A stretch of DNA of 16,822 nt from Desulfobulbaceae bacterium (GCA_030599175.1 JAUVON010000023.1:1-16822), one strand, 5' to 3'. Numbered from the stretch's first letter, positions 1 through 6,416 are shown. Numbers and translations: made by a program. The notes: a model not told the origin generated them from the letters alone.

Positions 1-153
1 CATGTTCATATGGATCATGACAACTGCCTTGAGGTTATTGTGGTCAAAGGCAAGGCAAAAGATGTACAGGAACTTGCCAATCAACTCACAGCCCTGAAGG
101 GGGTCCGTGACGGTCACCTTGCCATGAGCAGTACGGGAAAGGCACTCCACTGA
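1..153 (+). CDS. nikR: Nickel-responsive transcriptional regulator NikR, C-terminal fragment (5' end outside window)
   Basis: Frame 1 is open from the window edge to a TGA at 151-153 and gives the last 50 residues of a NikR-type regulator. The fragment opens with [17 protein letters not shown]. This matches the metal-binding segment of NikR, where two histidines of HxH and a downstream cysteine (H87, H89 and C95 in E. coli numbering) form three of the four high-affinity Ni(II) ligands. The following [19 protein letters not shown] segment fits the ACT-like C-terminal fold. The family is a ribbon-helix-helix repressor of nickel uptake. The DNA-binding half is outside the window and cannot be judged. 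The stop is one base before the ATG of the next gene, so the two are probably co-transcribed. Confidence 0.9.
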   Translation, partial: HVHMDHDNCLEVIVVKGKAKDVQELANQLTALKGVRDGHLAMSSTGKALH

Positions 154-154
154 A

Positions 155-1006
155 ATGAAAAATATCCCTTTCGTTTCCATCCACGGCGGCCATAGCGGTC
201 AATTCTGCAGCCATGCGGCAAACAGTCTTGAAGAAATTGTCCAGCTCTATATTGAAAAGCAGTTTTCCTGGGTCGGCATCACCGAACACACTCCTACAAG
301 CAGCGAAGCCCTGCTCTATCCCGAAGAAATAGCGGCTGGTCTGACTCCTGAACTGCTCCTTGATCGTTTTGGTGAGTATATGCTGGAATGCCGTCGGTTA
401 CAAAACAGATACCAAAATGAAATCCAAGTTTTCGCAGCAATGGAAATTGAAACATACAGTGGCTATGAACAGTTCGTCCCCTACCTGATTCACAGGTTTC
501 AGCCGGATTATATCATCGGATCGGTTCATTTTGTGAATGATATGTCGTTTGATTATTCCCCATCAAAATATAACAGCACCGTGGAGAGTGTTGGAGGAAG
601 AGACGAACTCTATTGCCTCTATTTTGATCAGCAGTATGAAATGATCAAGCTCCTCAAACCGTCGGTTATTGGACATTTTGATCTTATACGCATCTTTGAT
701 AATGAGTATAAAGACCGACTCCTGAAGCCAGAAATAGTGCAGCGAATAAAAAGAAATCTGACGCTCATTAAAAATCTTGATCTGATCATGGATTTCAACC
801 TTCGCTCCATGGCCAAAGGAGCTGATGAGCCTTATATCTCCAATTCAATACTCAAGATGGCATATGATCTTGAGATCGCCGTGGTTCCGGGCGATGACTC
901 CCATGGACTGAACTCTGTCGGTGATTTTCTGGCTGAAGGAATTGAAATTCTGACAAATCTTGGTTTTGACACCAACTGGCGAAAGCCGAAACTACTGCGG
1001 TATTAA
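155..1006 (+). CDS. PHP-domain phosphoesterase, histidinol-phosphatase (HisK/HisJ type)-like
   Basis: A 283-residue protein with the PHP (polymerase and histidinol phosphatase) metal-binding motifs in order. These are an N-terminal histidine cluster H10, H13, C18, H20; ITEHTP near residue 42; AMEIE near 94; GSVHF near 122; GHFDL near 173; and PGDDSH near 247. In this family the residues bind a di- or trinuclear metal centre that hydrolyses phosphate monoesters, classically L-histidinol phosphate in histidine synthesis. The first motif reads HGGHSG instead of the common HxH, so exact metal ligation may differ. No other his genes are adjacent, so the true substrate is uncertain. The ATG is one base after the nikR stop, with a purine-rich GGAAAGG inside the nikR end as a possible but distant ribosome site. 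Translational coupling with nikR is likely. Confidence 0.82.
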   Translation: MKNIPFVSIHGGHSGQFCSHAANSLEEIVQLYIEKQFSWVGITEHTPTSSEALLYPEEIAAGLTPELLLDRFGEYMLECRRLQNRYQNEIQVFAAMEIETYSGYEQFVPYLIHRFQPDYIIGSVHFVNDMSFDYSPSKYNSTVESVGGRDELYCLYFDQQYEMIKLLKPSVIGHFDLIRIFDNEYKDRLLKPEIVQRIKRNLTLIKNLDLIMDFNLRSMAKGADEPYISNSILKMAYDLEIAVVPGDDSHGLNSVGDFLAEGIEILTNLGFDTNWRKPKLLRY

Positions 1007-1044
1007 AAGACGATTTTTCATCATCCACTGCGGCAGAAGTCAAT

Positions 1045-1416
1045 ATGAATAAACCCAAAAGAAGTGGGCTCAAAAGGATCATGTGGGCTGGTTTTTACTC
1101 ATATCGCGGCATCTTCGCTGCCTGGAGACACGAGACTGCATTTCGCCAGGAACTGGTGTTAACCCTCTTTATGCTGCCGTTTGCGTTCTGGCTTGGAGAA
1201 ACCGTAGAACAACAGATACTGCTCATTGCCCCATGTTTCTTAGTTCTTATCGTTGAATTGATTAATTCCGCCATTGAAGCAGTCGTCGATCGCATCGGAT
1301 CTGAAATGCATGAGCTCTCGGGACGAGCAAAAGATTTGGGTTCTGCTGCGGTATTGCTCAGCCTGCTATTGGTTGTCCTGAGTTGGGGACTAATTGCCTG
1401 GCATCGATTTGGGTGA
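1045..1416 (+). CDS. dgkA: Diacylglycerol kinase DgkA (membrane, prokaryotic type)
   Basis: A 123-residue protein, almost the size of E. coli DgkA (about 122), with three hydrophobic segments at roughly 38-50, 56-76 and 98-118. The family signature ELINSAIEAVVD lies at 71-82 and is followed by RIGSEMHELSGRAKDLGSAA. E71, N74, E78, K96 and D97 correspond to catalytic E69, N72, E76, K94 and D95 of the E. coli enzyme. The enzyme phosphorylates diacylglycerol to phosphatidic acid in the inner membrane with ATP, recycling lipid released during envelope glycan synthesis. The AFRQE and HELSGRAKD blocks resemble the gammaproteobacterial kinase rather than Gram-positive undecaprenol kinase. It lies 38 bp after the PHP gene on the same strand. 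The ribosome site is weak (AGAAG). No terminator is visible directly after the stop. Confidence 0.95.
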   Translation: MNKPKRSGLKRIMWAGFYSYRGIFAAWRHETAFRQELVLTLFMLPFAFWLGETVEQQILLIAPCFLVLIVELINSAIEAVVDRIGSEMHELSGRAKDLGSAAVLLSLLLVVLSWGLIAWHRFG

Positions 1417-1554
1417 GAGGTATTTCTTTCTGACTTATCATAGCAAATACACTCTGATATTTACTTTTTCCCGCTGCTGCAGGTTTCGGTCACTGACGAA
1501 AGAAAGTAAACAGTTTCTGATCGAGATAGAAGCATTATGAATATTCTTGACGAT

Positions 1555-1579
1555 CAATTTGGTCAAGCAATTCGGTCAA
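1555..1579. repeat. Small tandem repeat between dgkA and tRNA-Leu
   Basis: A 12-bp unit occurs twice with one base between: CAATTTGGTCAA at 1555-1566 and CAATTCGGTCAA at 1568-1579, with one mismatch. It sits just beyond the tRNA-Leu terminator in the convergent space between dgkA and the minus-strand cluster. No function is evident and it may be chance. The rest of 1417-1582 shows an AT-rich 8-bp inverted repeat (TTTACTTT at 1460-1467, AAAGTAAA at 1503-1510) and no gene. Confidence 0.4.
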
Positions 1580-1582
1580 CGC

Positions 1583-1619
1583 AAACAAAAAAACACTGTA
1601 ACCAGTTAAGATTACAGTG
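1583..1619 (-). terminator. Rho-independent terminator of the gap-pgk-tpiA-secG-tRNA-Leu cluster
   Basis: Read on the minus strand, CACTGTAA (1619-1612) pairs with TTACAGTG (1601-1594) across a 10-nt loop. Seven T residues follow directly (complement of 1587-1593), then C and three more T. It begins 12 bp beyond the 3' CCA of tRNA-Leu, so it should end the tRNA-containing transcript. The stem is AT-rich, so its efficiency is uncertain. Confidence 0.75.
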
Positions 1620-1631
1620 CTTATTGTTGCA

Positions 1632-1716
1632 TGGTGCCGAAGGCCGGAGTCGAACCGGCACGGGCTAGCCCACACGCCCCTCAAGCGTGCGCGTCTACCA
1701 ATTCCACCACTTCGGC
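1632..1716 (-). tRNA. tRNA-Leu, anticodon GAG
   Basis: On the minus strand an 85-nt class II tRNA folds completely. The 7-bp acceptor GCCGAAG pairs with CTTCGGC, followed by A73 and an encoded CCA. The D-arm region reads TGGTGGAATTGGTAGACGC. The anticodon stem CACGC/GCGTG encloses loop TTGAGGG with anticodon GAG. A long variable arm (GGGC/GCCC) is typical of leucine tRNAs. The T arm is GCCGG-TTCGACT-CCGGC. The GAG anticodon reads CUC and CUU. It begins 18 bp after the secG stop and ends before a terminator, so it is probably processed from the secG mRNA. The order secG-tRNA-Leu(GAG) is also that of E. coli secG-leuU and Pseudomonas tpiA-secG-tRNA-Leu. Confidence 0.97.
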
Positions 1717-1734
1717 ACACATATAAATATAGTT

Positions 1735-2100
1735 TTACTGTGCTGCGCCCTCTTTTGAAGATTGCCCCTCAGTAACCGGGATCTCCATACCTTTATCTTC
1801 CTTGGCCAAAGGTTTAGCGACCTCCTGGACAGGTTGTTCCGCTGTCACTCCGCTCATTACAGAAGATGTGCTGGACTGGGACGACATATACGCTAATGTA
1901 ACCGAGGTTAACATAAAAATTACAGCTACAGCAGTTGTAATTTTATTCAGTAACGGCAGAGGTCCTTCCGTACCAAAAAGTGACTGACTGGACCCACCAA
2001 ATGTAGCGCCTATATCCGCACCTTTACCATGCTGGAGCAATACTATACCGACCAGAAAAAAGCAGACGACAACGTGTACAATTGTAAGTATATTCTGCAT
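1735..2100 (-). CDS. secG: Preprotein translocase subunit SecG
   Basis: A 121-residue SecG, the small third subunit of the SecYEG inner-membrane protein channel. It has two hydrophobic helices, about residues 2-20 (ILTIVHVVVCFFLVGIVLL) and 53-72. They are joined by the conserved loop QHGKGADIGATFGGSSQSLFG, in which the GGSSQ.LFG block is a family hallmark. The C-terminal tail (about 75-121) is hydrophilic, rich in Ser, Glu and Lys, and variable in the family. I chose the ATG at 2100 (MQNILTIV). An in-frame TTG three codons upstream overlaps the GAGG ribosome site and is less likely, though GAGG is only 3 nt from the ATG. The gene lies 77 bp after tpiA and 18 bp before tRNA-Leu. The tpiA-secG spacer contains a half copy of the dispersed element. 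Confidence 0.95.
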   Translation of the reverse strand: MQNILTIVHVVVCFFLVGIVLLQHGKGADIGATFGGSSQSLFGTEGPLPLLNKITTAVAVIFMLTSVTLAYMSSQSSTSSVMSGVTAEQPVQEVAKPLAKEDKGMEIPVTEGQSSKEGAAQ

Positions 2101-2117
2101 AAACCTCAACTACCAGG

Positions 2118-2168
2118 TTAGTGCCTTACTCCATAAAAGCTGTTATAAAAAACTAAAAAAACAGGAGA
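2118..2168 (-). repeat. Half copy (copy 3) of the ~130-bp dispersed intergenic element
   Basis: On the minus strand this carries the right-hand end of the element also found at 4784-4914 and 10052-10180. TTAGTGCCTTACTCCATAA (plus-strand sense) is shared almost exactly with the reverse complement of the 4784-4914 copy. The similarity continues through the CTGTNATAA block and an A-rich tract for about 50 bp. The left half is missing: past about 2168 the sequence runs into the 3' end of tpiA. It sits directly upstream of secG in sense orientation. Confidence 0.75.
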
Positions 2169-2177
2169 GGCTTTAAG

Positions 2178-2933
2178 TTAGTTTTCAAAATTAATAATAC
2201 GCCCGAACGAATCCCCGTCCAGGGCAGCACCACCAACGAGAGCACCATCTATATCAGGCTGAGCCATCAGCTCATCAACATTAGCAGGCTTAACCGAGCC
2301 ACCATACAGTATTCTTGTTTGCTCGGCAATATTTTTTTCATATATTTGTCCAATAAGTTTCCTGAGATAAGCGTGAACCTCCTGCGCCTGTTCTTTGCTG
2401 GCTGTTTTTCCAGTGCCAATTGCCCAGACAGGTTCATAGGCTATAACGATTTTTTCCATATCAGCACTTTCAACGCCTGCCAATCCTTTCCGGATCTGCC
2501 GTTCCAGCACAACAAAAGTTTTTTCCGCCTCTCTCTCCTCAAGGGTTTCCCCGATGCAGAGGATTGTCAAAAGATCAAAGGAAAGTGCGCCCTTTACTCT
2601 TCTATTGACAAGCTCATCTGTCTCCATAAAAATCTGGCGACGTTCAGAATGTCCCACTATCGCAGCACTTCCGCCCGCATCCTTTAGCATAAGCGGTGAT
2701 ATCTCACCGGTGAACGCACCCTCTTTCTCCCAGCAGACATTTTGTGAACTGATAATGATGCCACTCCCCTTTATGACGTGGGATACCTCATTTAACATAT
2801 TACAGGGAGGAGCAAGAAGTACTTCCCTATCAGTAAATTCAGAGCATGCCTTAGAAACATCCGCAGCCAGCTGACACCCTTCAACCGTCGTCATATGCAT
2901 CTTCCAGTTGCCGGCAATAAGTGCTTTTCTCAT
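2178..2933 (-). CDS. tpiA: Triosephosphate isomerase
   Basis: A 251-residue TIM-barrel enzyme of normal family length that interconverts dihydroxyacetone phosphate and glyceraldehyde 3-phosphate in the cytoplasm. All catalytic elements are visible: AGNWKMH with Lys11, IVGHSERR with His95, and AYEPVWAIGTGK with Glu167 followed by the flexible loop-6 sequence. ILYGGSVKPANV near 210-220 and ALVGGAAL near the C-terminus form the phosphate-binding loops. The start is supported by AGGAGAG about 7 nt upstream on the minus strand. It follows pgk after a 152-bp structured spacer and precedes secG. The last codons and stop abut the half copy of the dispersed repeat. Confidence 0.98.
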   Translation of the reverse strand: MRKALIAGNWKMHMTTVEGCQLAADVSKACSEFTDREVLLAPPCNMLNEVSHVIKGSGIIISSQNVCWEKEGAFTGEISPLMLKDAGGSAAIVGHSERRQIFMETDELVNRRVKGALSFDLLTILCIGETLEEREAEKTFVVLERQIRKGLAGVESADMEKIVIAYEPVWAIGTGKTASKEQAQEVHAYLRKLIGQIYEKNIAEQTRILYGGSVKPANVDELMAQPDIDGALVGGAALDGDSFGRIINFEN

Positions 2934-3012
2934 TATTTTTCTCTCCTGCTTATTACATAATTATTGAACGTTTAAAAACCAAGGCAGGCAAGACCCGAAA
3001 CCCAAAGTTACC

Positions 3013-3074
3013 AGACTGTTAGGAAATGTAGTTTGTTCTTCCTAAAAGCCTTCAGCCTAAAAGGCTAACAGTCT
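3013..3074 (-). other. Structured pgk-tpiA intercistronic region (candidate attenuator or mRNA-processing fold)
   Basis: Within the 152-bp spacer between pgk and tpiA a perfect 10-bp inverted repeat (AGACTGTTAG at 3013-3022, CTAACAGTCT at 3065-3074) brackets two smaller ones. These are AGGAA/TTCCT (3021-3025 with 3038-3042) and AGCCTT/AAGGCT (3047-3052 with 3061-3066). The small stems overlap the ends of the long stem by one or two bases, so the region can form a three-way junction or switch between alternative folds. No T-run follows on the minus strand, so it is not a simple terminator. The transcript from pgk into tpiA would contain it. Function is not shown; stabilisation or processing that sets pgk versus tpiA levels is an inference. 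Confidence 0.5.
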
Positions 3075-3085
3075 ATTCTTTGATG

Positions 3086-4261
3086 TTAAACCAACACCTC
3101 AACCCCAGGCAGAGTCTTGCCTTCCATAAGCTGCAGAAATGCACCTCCCCCCGTAGACATATAAGAGATATTTTTCGATTCGCCGGCTTTTTTTACTGCG
3201 GCATTTGAATCCCCGCCTCCGGTTATGGAAAGAGCGTGGGAGTTGGCAACAACCTGACAAAGTACCATTGTTCCCCGCGCAAAAGCATCCATTTCAAATG
3301 CGCCCATAGGCCCATTCCACACTATTGTCCGGGCATCGTCCAGTGCCTCTTTAAACAAAATTGTCGATGCAGGACCGATATCGAGGGCCATCCACTCTGC
3401 AGGTATATCCCGATAAGTTACATTTTTTACTACCGCATCGGATGCAAACTTATCAGCAACTACAAAGTCAACAGGAAGATAGAGTTTTACACCTTTCTCA
3501 TCGGCAGATTCTATTAATTTTTTTGCAGTTTCGAGAAGATCATCTTCCACCAGGGACGCACCAACATCTATTCCCATACTCTTTAGAAATGTATTGGCCA
3601 TTGCACCACCAATAATCATTCGGTCAACTCTGTCCAGCATATTTTCAAGAGCACCAAGCTTTGAAGACACCTTGGCGCCTCCAACCAGTGCTACAAGGGG
3701 CCGCACTGGTTCGTCCATCGCTTTATGGAAATAATCCATTTCAGTTTCAAGCAGGAAACCGGCCCCTTTTTCCGCTATCCTTTCAGCCACTCCTACAACA
3801 GAAGCATGGGATCTATGAGATACCGCAAAGGCATCATTGATATAAACATCAGCCAGACGCGCAAGTTTGTCGGCAAATAGCGGGTCATTGTCAGTCTCAC
3901 CCTTATGAAACCGCAGGTTCTCCAGTAGCACAACCTCCCCACCATTCATACTGCCTACAAGTTTTTCAGTTTCCTCGCCTATGCAATCGGGAGCAAGCTT
4001 CACCTCACATCCAATCAGCTCCTGCAGATGTCCGGCAACCGGTGCGAGGCTGAAGGTTTCAATCCGTTGCCCTTTAGGTCGCCCTAAATGTGAGCAGAGA
4101 ATGAGTTTACCTTCATTTTCAAGCACGTATTTAATCGTGGGCAGGGCCATGCGCATACGGATATCATCGGTTATATCAAACTGCTCATTCATGGGCACAT
4201 TGAAATCCACCCTGACAAGCACCCTTTTATCGTCAAGTTCCAAGTCTCTAATTGTATTCAT
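3086..4261 (-). CDS. pgk: Phosphoglycerate kinase
   Basis: A 391-residue enzyme of typical bacterial length that transfers phosphate from 1,3-bisphosphoglycerate to ADP. The N-terminal domain shows VLVRVDFNVPM, SHLGRPKG, LLENLRFHKGE and NDAFAVSHRSHASV, the 3-phosphoglycerate-binding elements. The C-terminal nucleotide domain shows LVGGAKVSSKLGALENML, IWNGPMGAFEMDAFARGT and ITGGGDSNAAVKKAG, ending in STGGGAFLQLMEGKTLPGV. Nothing essential appears to be missing. The ATG is preceded by AGGTGG about 4-5 nt upstream. It starts 35 bp after the rimI-like stop with no terminator between, so it probably shares the transcript of gap and rimI. It provides the step directly after GAPDH. Confidence 0.98.
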   Translation of the reverse strand: MNTIRDLELDDKRVLVRVDFNVPMNEQFDITDDIRMRMALPTIKYVLENEGKLILCSHLGRPKGQRIETFSLAPVAGHLQELIGCEVKLAPDCIGEETEKLVGSMNGGEVVLLENLRFHKGETDNDPLFADKLARLADVYINDAFAVSHRSHASVVGVAERIAEKGAGFLLETEMDYFHKAMDEPVRPLVALVGGAKVSSKLGALENMLDRVDRMIIGGAMANTFLKSMGIDVGASLVEDDLLETAKKLIESADEKGVKLYLPVDFVVADKFASDAVVKNVTYRDIPAEWMALDIGPASTILFKEALDDARTIVWNGPMGAFEMDAFARGTMVLCQVVANSHALSITGGGDSNAAVKKAGESKNISYMSTGGGAFLQLMEGKTLPGVEVLV

Positions 4262-4296
4262 AATCCACCTGCATATTTGCCTTTCTCCGGATATTG

Positions 4297-4737
4297 TCAG
4301 AGAAGCATTTTATTCATTACCAGAGCATCATCCTTTGGACGACTATAGTAATTTTTGCGCCTGCCAACCTGCTTATAATCATATTTTTCATACAACTGTC
4401 TGGCAGCCAAATTTTTATCGGCAACTTCCAGAAAAATTGAGGACACTTCCTGCCCTATACACTCCTTTTCAAATTGAGCGAGAAGAACGGATGCCACTCC
4501 GCATTTTCTTTTAGACTGGATCACTGCAATTCTCAGTAGTTCCGCCTCATCTCCAACAGATAATCCACAACACCAGCCAATTACTCTACCGCTAGAATCC
4601 TCATAAGCTACCAACTGTAAACCAAGAGATCTGTCCAGTTCCTCAGAGACTGCCTCCCTGGTCCATCCTGAGCCTGATTTCTTTTCAAGAGCAACAACCT
4701 CAGCCAGATCCACCGATGAAAGCCTGCGAATATGCAT
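4297..4737 (-). CDS. rimI: GNAT-family N-acetyltransferase, RimI-like
   Basis: A 146-residue single-domain GNAT protein. The acetyl-CoA-binding motif A region is LRIAVIQSKRKCGVASVLL (about 69-87), with RKCGVA in place of the usual R/Q-x-x-G-x-G/A pyrophosphate loop. Motif B is LEVADKNLAARQLYEKYDY. The C-terminus, KNYYSRPKDDALVMNKML, closely follows the RimI pattern YY.....DAL.M, which supports assignment to enzymes that acetylate protein N-termini (ribosomal protein S18 in E. coli). Homology alone does not fix the substrate. I chose the ATG at 4737. A TTG at 4746 is also in frame and neither has a good ribosome site. It sits between gap and pgk, 173 bp after the first and 35 bp before the second, as an unrelated passenger of the glycolytic cluster. 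Confidence 0.82.
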   Translation of the reverse strand: MHIRRLSSVDLAEVVALEKKSGSGWTREAVSEELDRSLGLQLVAYEDSSGRVIGWCCGLSVGDEAELLRIAVIQSKRKCGVASVLLAQFEKECIGQEVSSIFLEVADKNLAARQLYEKYDYKQVGRRKNYYSRPKDDALVMNKMLL

Positions 4738-4783
4738 TTGAATCAAGAGCTTATCTGAGAATAGACATTTTCAGGCATTCCCT

Positions 4784-4914
4784 TAACCCGACAAGTCGGA
4801 ATTTTTTTTAGAGTCACTGGATAAGTGCCTTGTTCCAGGAATCAACCAGTCGATGTTAATAGCAGTCCAGATTTTCTTGTTTTTTATTACAGCTCTTATG
4901 GAGTAAGGCACTAA
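4784..4914 (+). repeat. Dispersed ~130-bp intergenic element, copy 1 (with terminal inverted repeats)
   Basis: This 131-bp stretch aligns along its whole length with 10052-10180. Shared blocks in order are TAACCCGA, a T-run plus TTAGA, GGATAAGTGCC, AACCA, TTATTACAG and GGAGTAAGGCACTAA. Inside it, 14-nt inverted repeats match at 12 positions (AGTGCCTTGTTCCA at 4824-4837, TGGAGTAAGGCACT at 4899-4912). The left end holds CCGA-CAAG-TCGG followed by AA and eight T, terminator-like on the plus strand only. The right end overlaps the last codon of gap, and its conserved CTA provides the gap stop codon. No ORF or transposase is present. It resembles a MITE or structured intergenic repeat. Confidence 0.75.
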
Positions 4915-6128
4915 AGCATTTCCCCCGCAACTTTAACCGTCAGATCACCCAGCATATTGGTATAGCTGCCAAGTTCATTATCATACCAACCATAGACAAC
5001 AGCCTGAGTTACGGGGACGTTAAGAACAGGGTCACTACCAGGTACCAGACATTCTGCTTTAACCTGCTCCAGATTAACTTGAATGCTGGCTGTGCGAGTA
5101 TGGGTTTCAGACCCTTCTATCACTGCCGCCGCCGCTGGAGCTCCAAGAATATCGGAAGAAACATTATGCTTTTCAGTAAACAGCAGATAAGAATTGTTTC
5201 CTGCAAAATCCCTGTAAATACCGTTTATAGTCCCCCTCTTAATCGGACTGTCAATTTCATCCTGCAGGTTCAGAACCAGTATAATAAGAGATCCTGTAGA
5301 GGTGGGAATACGTACGGATTCCGCCATAAACCCGATAGAAGCCATTTCCGGAATAACCAGAGCAAGTGCTTTTGCTGCACCGGTTGTGGTCAGGATGATA
5401 TTGTTGAGAATTGAACGATTCTTCCTGAGATCAACAGCCCCGGCCTTGGGCAGCCTGTCAAGAACCTGCTGACTTCCCGTCGCCGCATGTACGGTTACCA
5501 TTGAGGCACTGAGAATCTTCTCGGCCCCAATTTTCTCCATAAGGGGTTTAATCATATATGAAAGACATGTTGTGGTACACGATGCGGCAGAAATAAGAGA
5601 GTGGAGACCTGAGTCGTACATTTCATCATTAATCCCCATCACCGTAGTAATGGCATCTTCAGGCATCTCCAATCCCTTGGATTTAATTTTAAAGGGGGCA
5701 GAGAGAATTACCTTTTCAGCCCCGGCCTGCATATGTCCCCGCAGGGCTCCGCCGCCACCGTAAGAGTCTGCGGTAGGATCAGTAAAGCTGCCTGTTGTGT
5801 CAATCACGAGCTTAACATCGTTCTCCTGCCAGGCGATATCCTTTGGATTTCGGGCAGAACGTAAAATGGTTACCGGAACACCGTTCACAACCATGGAACC
5901 GTCTTCTTCATTCAACTCCTCAATCACCCGGGGACATTTATGTCCATATAGATAGGTACCTAACCGCCCATAGGTCGAATCTCTTTCCAGCATAGATGCC
6001 AGATCGTCAAGCCCGCAACCGACTTCCCGACCGATATTGACAACAATTCCTGAAAAATGTTTTCTCGATACATGGTGCCAGAGTGAAAGCTTTCCTATTC
6101 GTCCCAAACCGTTGATACCTAATTTCAT
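4911..6128 (-). CDS. gap: Glyceraldehyde-3-phosphate dehydrogenase, divergent long form
   Basis: A 405-residue GAPDH, about 70 residues longer than the usual 330-340. The Rossmann start is GINGLGRIGK (4-13). The catalytic segment SAASCTTTCL holds Cys184 and VTVHAATGSQ holds His214. SVRIPTSTGS and the C-terminal WYDNELGSYTN match conserved substrate and nicotinamide contacts. Differences from the canonical enzyme are clear. The end of strand 2 reads VVNIGRE (29-35), with no aspartate where NAD-specific enzymes have N-D. SNASCTTN is SAASCTTT. A glycine-rich insert lies near 124-128. The ATG at 6128 is preferred because AAAGGAG lies about 10 nt upstream; an in-frame ORF runs 17 codons further without such a site. 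The stop TAG is formed by the end of repeat copy 1. It heads the cluster with pgk and tpiA. Confidence 0.9.
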   Translation of the reverse strand: MKLGINGLGRIGKLSLWHHVSRKHFSGIVVNIGREVGCGLDDLASMLERDSTYGRLGTYLYGHKCPRVIEELNEEDGSMVVNGVPVTILRSARNPKDIAWQENDVKLVIDTTGSFTDPTADSYGGGGALRGHMQAGAEKVILSAPFKIKSKGLEMPEDAITTVMGINDEMYDSGLHSLISAASCTTTCLSYMIKPLMEKIGAEKILSASMVTVHAATGSQQVLDRLPKAGAVDLRKNRSILNNIILTTTGAAKALALVIPEMASIGFMAESVRIPTSTGSLIILVLNLQDEIDSPIKRGTINGIYRDFAGNNSYLLFTEKHNVSSDILGAPAAAAVIEGSETHTRTASIQVNLEQVKAECLVPGSDPVLNVPVTQAVVYGWYDNELGSYTNMLGDLTVKVAGEML

Positions 6129-6279
6129 AGCAATGCTTCTCCTTTCTTTGTAGAATGGCATGCTTGCGTTGACGTTCAAACGCTTACCTGATACGTTACC
6201 GAGTCAACATTTATCTTGTTTGTCTATTGTTACAAAATATTCTAGTATTGTATCAACTTTAAAATGACGTTTAATAAGC

Positions 6280-6352
6280 CGTCATTCCCGCGCAGGCGGG
6301 AATCTAGGAGCCTTTGCTGTGACACTGGATTCCCGCCTGCGCGGGAATGACG
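6280..6352. repeat. 25-bp perfect inverted repeat of dRS3-like units
   Basis: Arms at 6280-6304 and 6328-6352 are perfect reverse complements separated by 23 bp. Each arm contains ATTCCC-N8-GGGAAT (N8 is GCGCAGGC or its complement GCCTGCGC). This is the format of the Neisseria dRS3 unit and of similar repeats seen in many proteobacteria. Each arm is itself partly palindromic. The element lies in the 288-bp space between divergent gap and sfsA. There is no T-run beyond it, so it is not a standard terminator. The remainder of 6129-6416 is AT-rich. It holds a TACAAT hexamer (minus strand, 6252-6247) that could be a -10 for gap, without a convincing -35. Confidence 0.85.
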
Positions 6353-6416
6353 TGGGTGCGACATTTCGTGATTCACACAACACTACTAAAAACTCTACAC
6401 AACAATCGTTTAGCAC

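Noticed and set aside
1535..1720. Minus-strand ORF of 61 codons covering the tRNA-Leu
   Set aside because: Its first half is a translation of the tRNA gene itself, which folds fully, and the rest reads through the terminator. Coding is not credible.
4784..4810. Plus-strand terminator CCGACAAGTCGG plus T-run as a gene terminator
   Set aside because: No plus-strand gene precedes it, since flanking genes are on the minus strand. It is treated as part of the dispersed element.
6129..6179. 17-codon N-terminal extension of GAPDH
   Set aside because: GAPDH proteins begin at the Rossmann strand (MKLGINGLGRIG). The AAAGGAG site belongs to the ATG at 6128, so the extension is probably untranslated leader.
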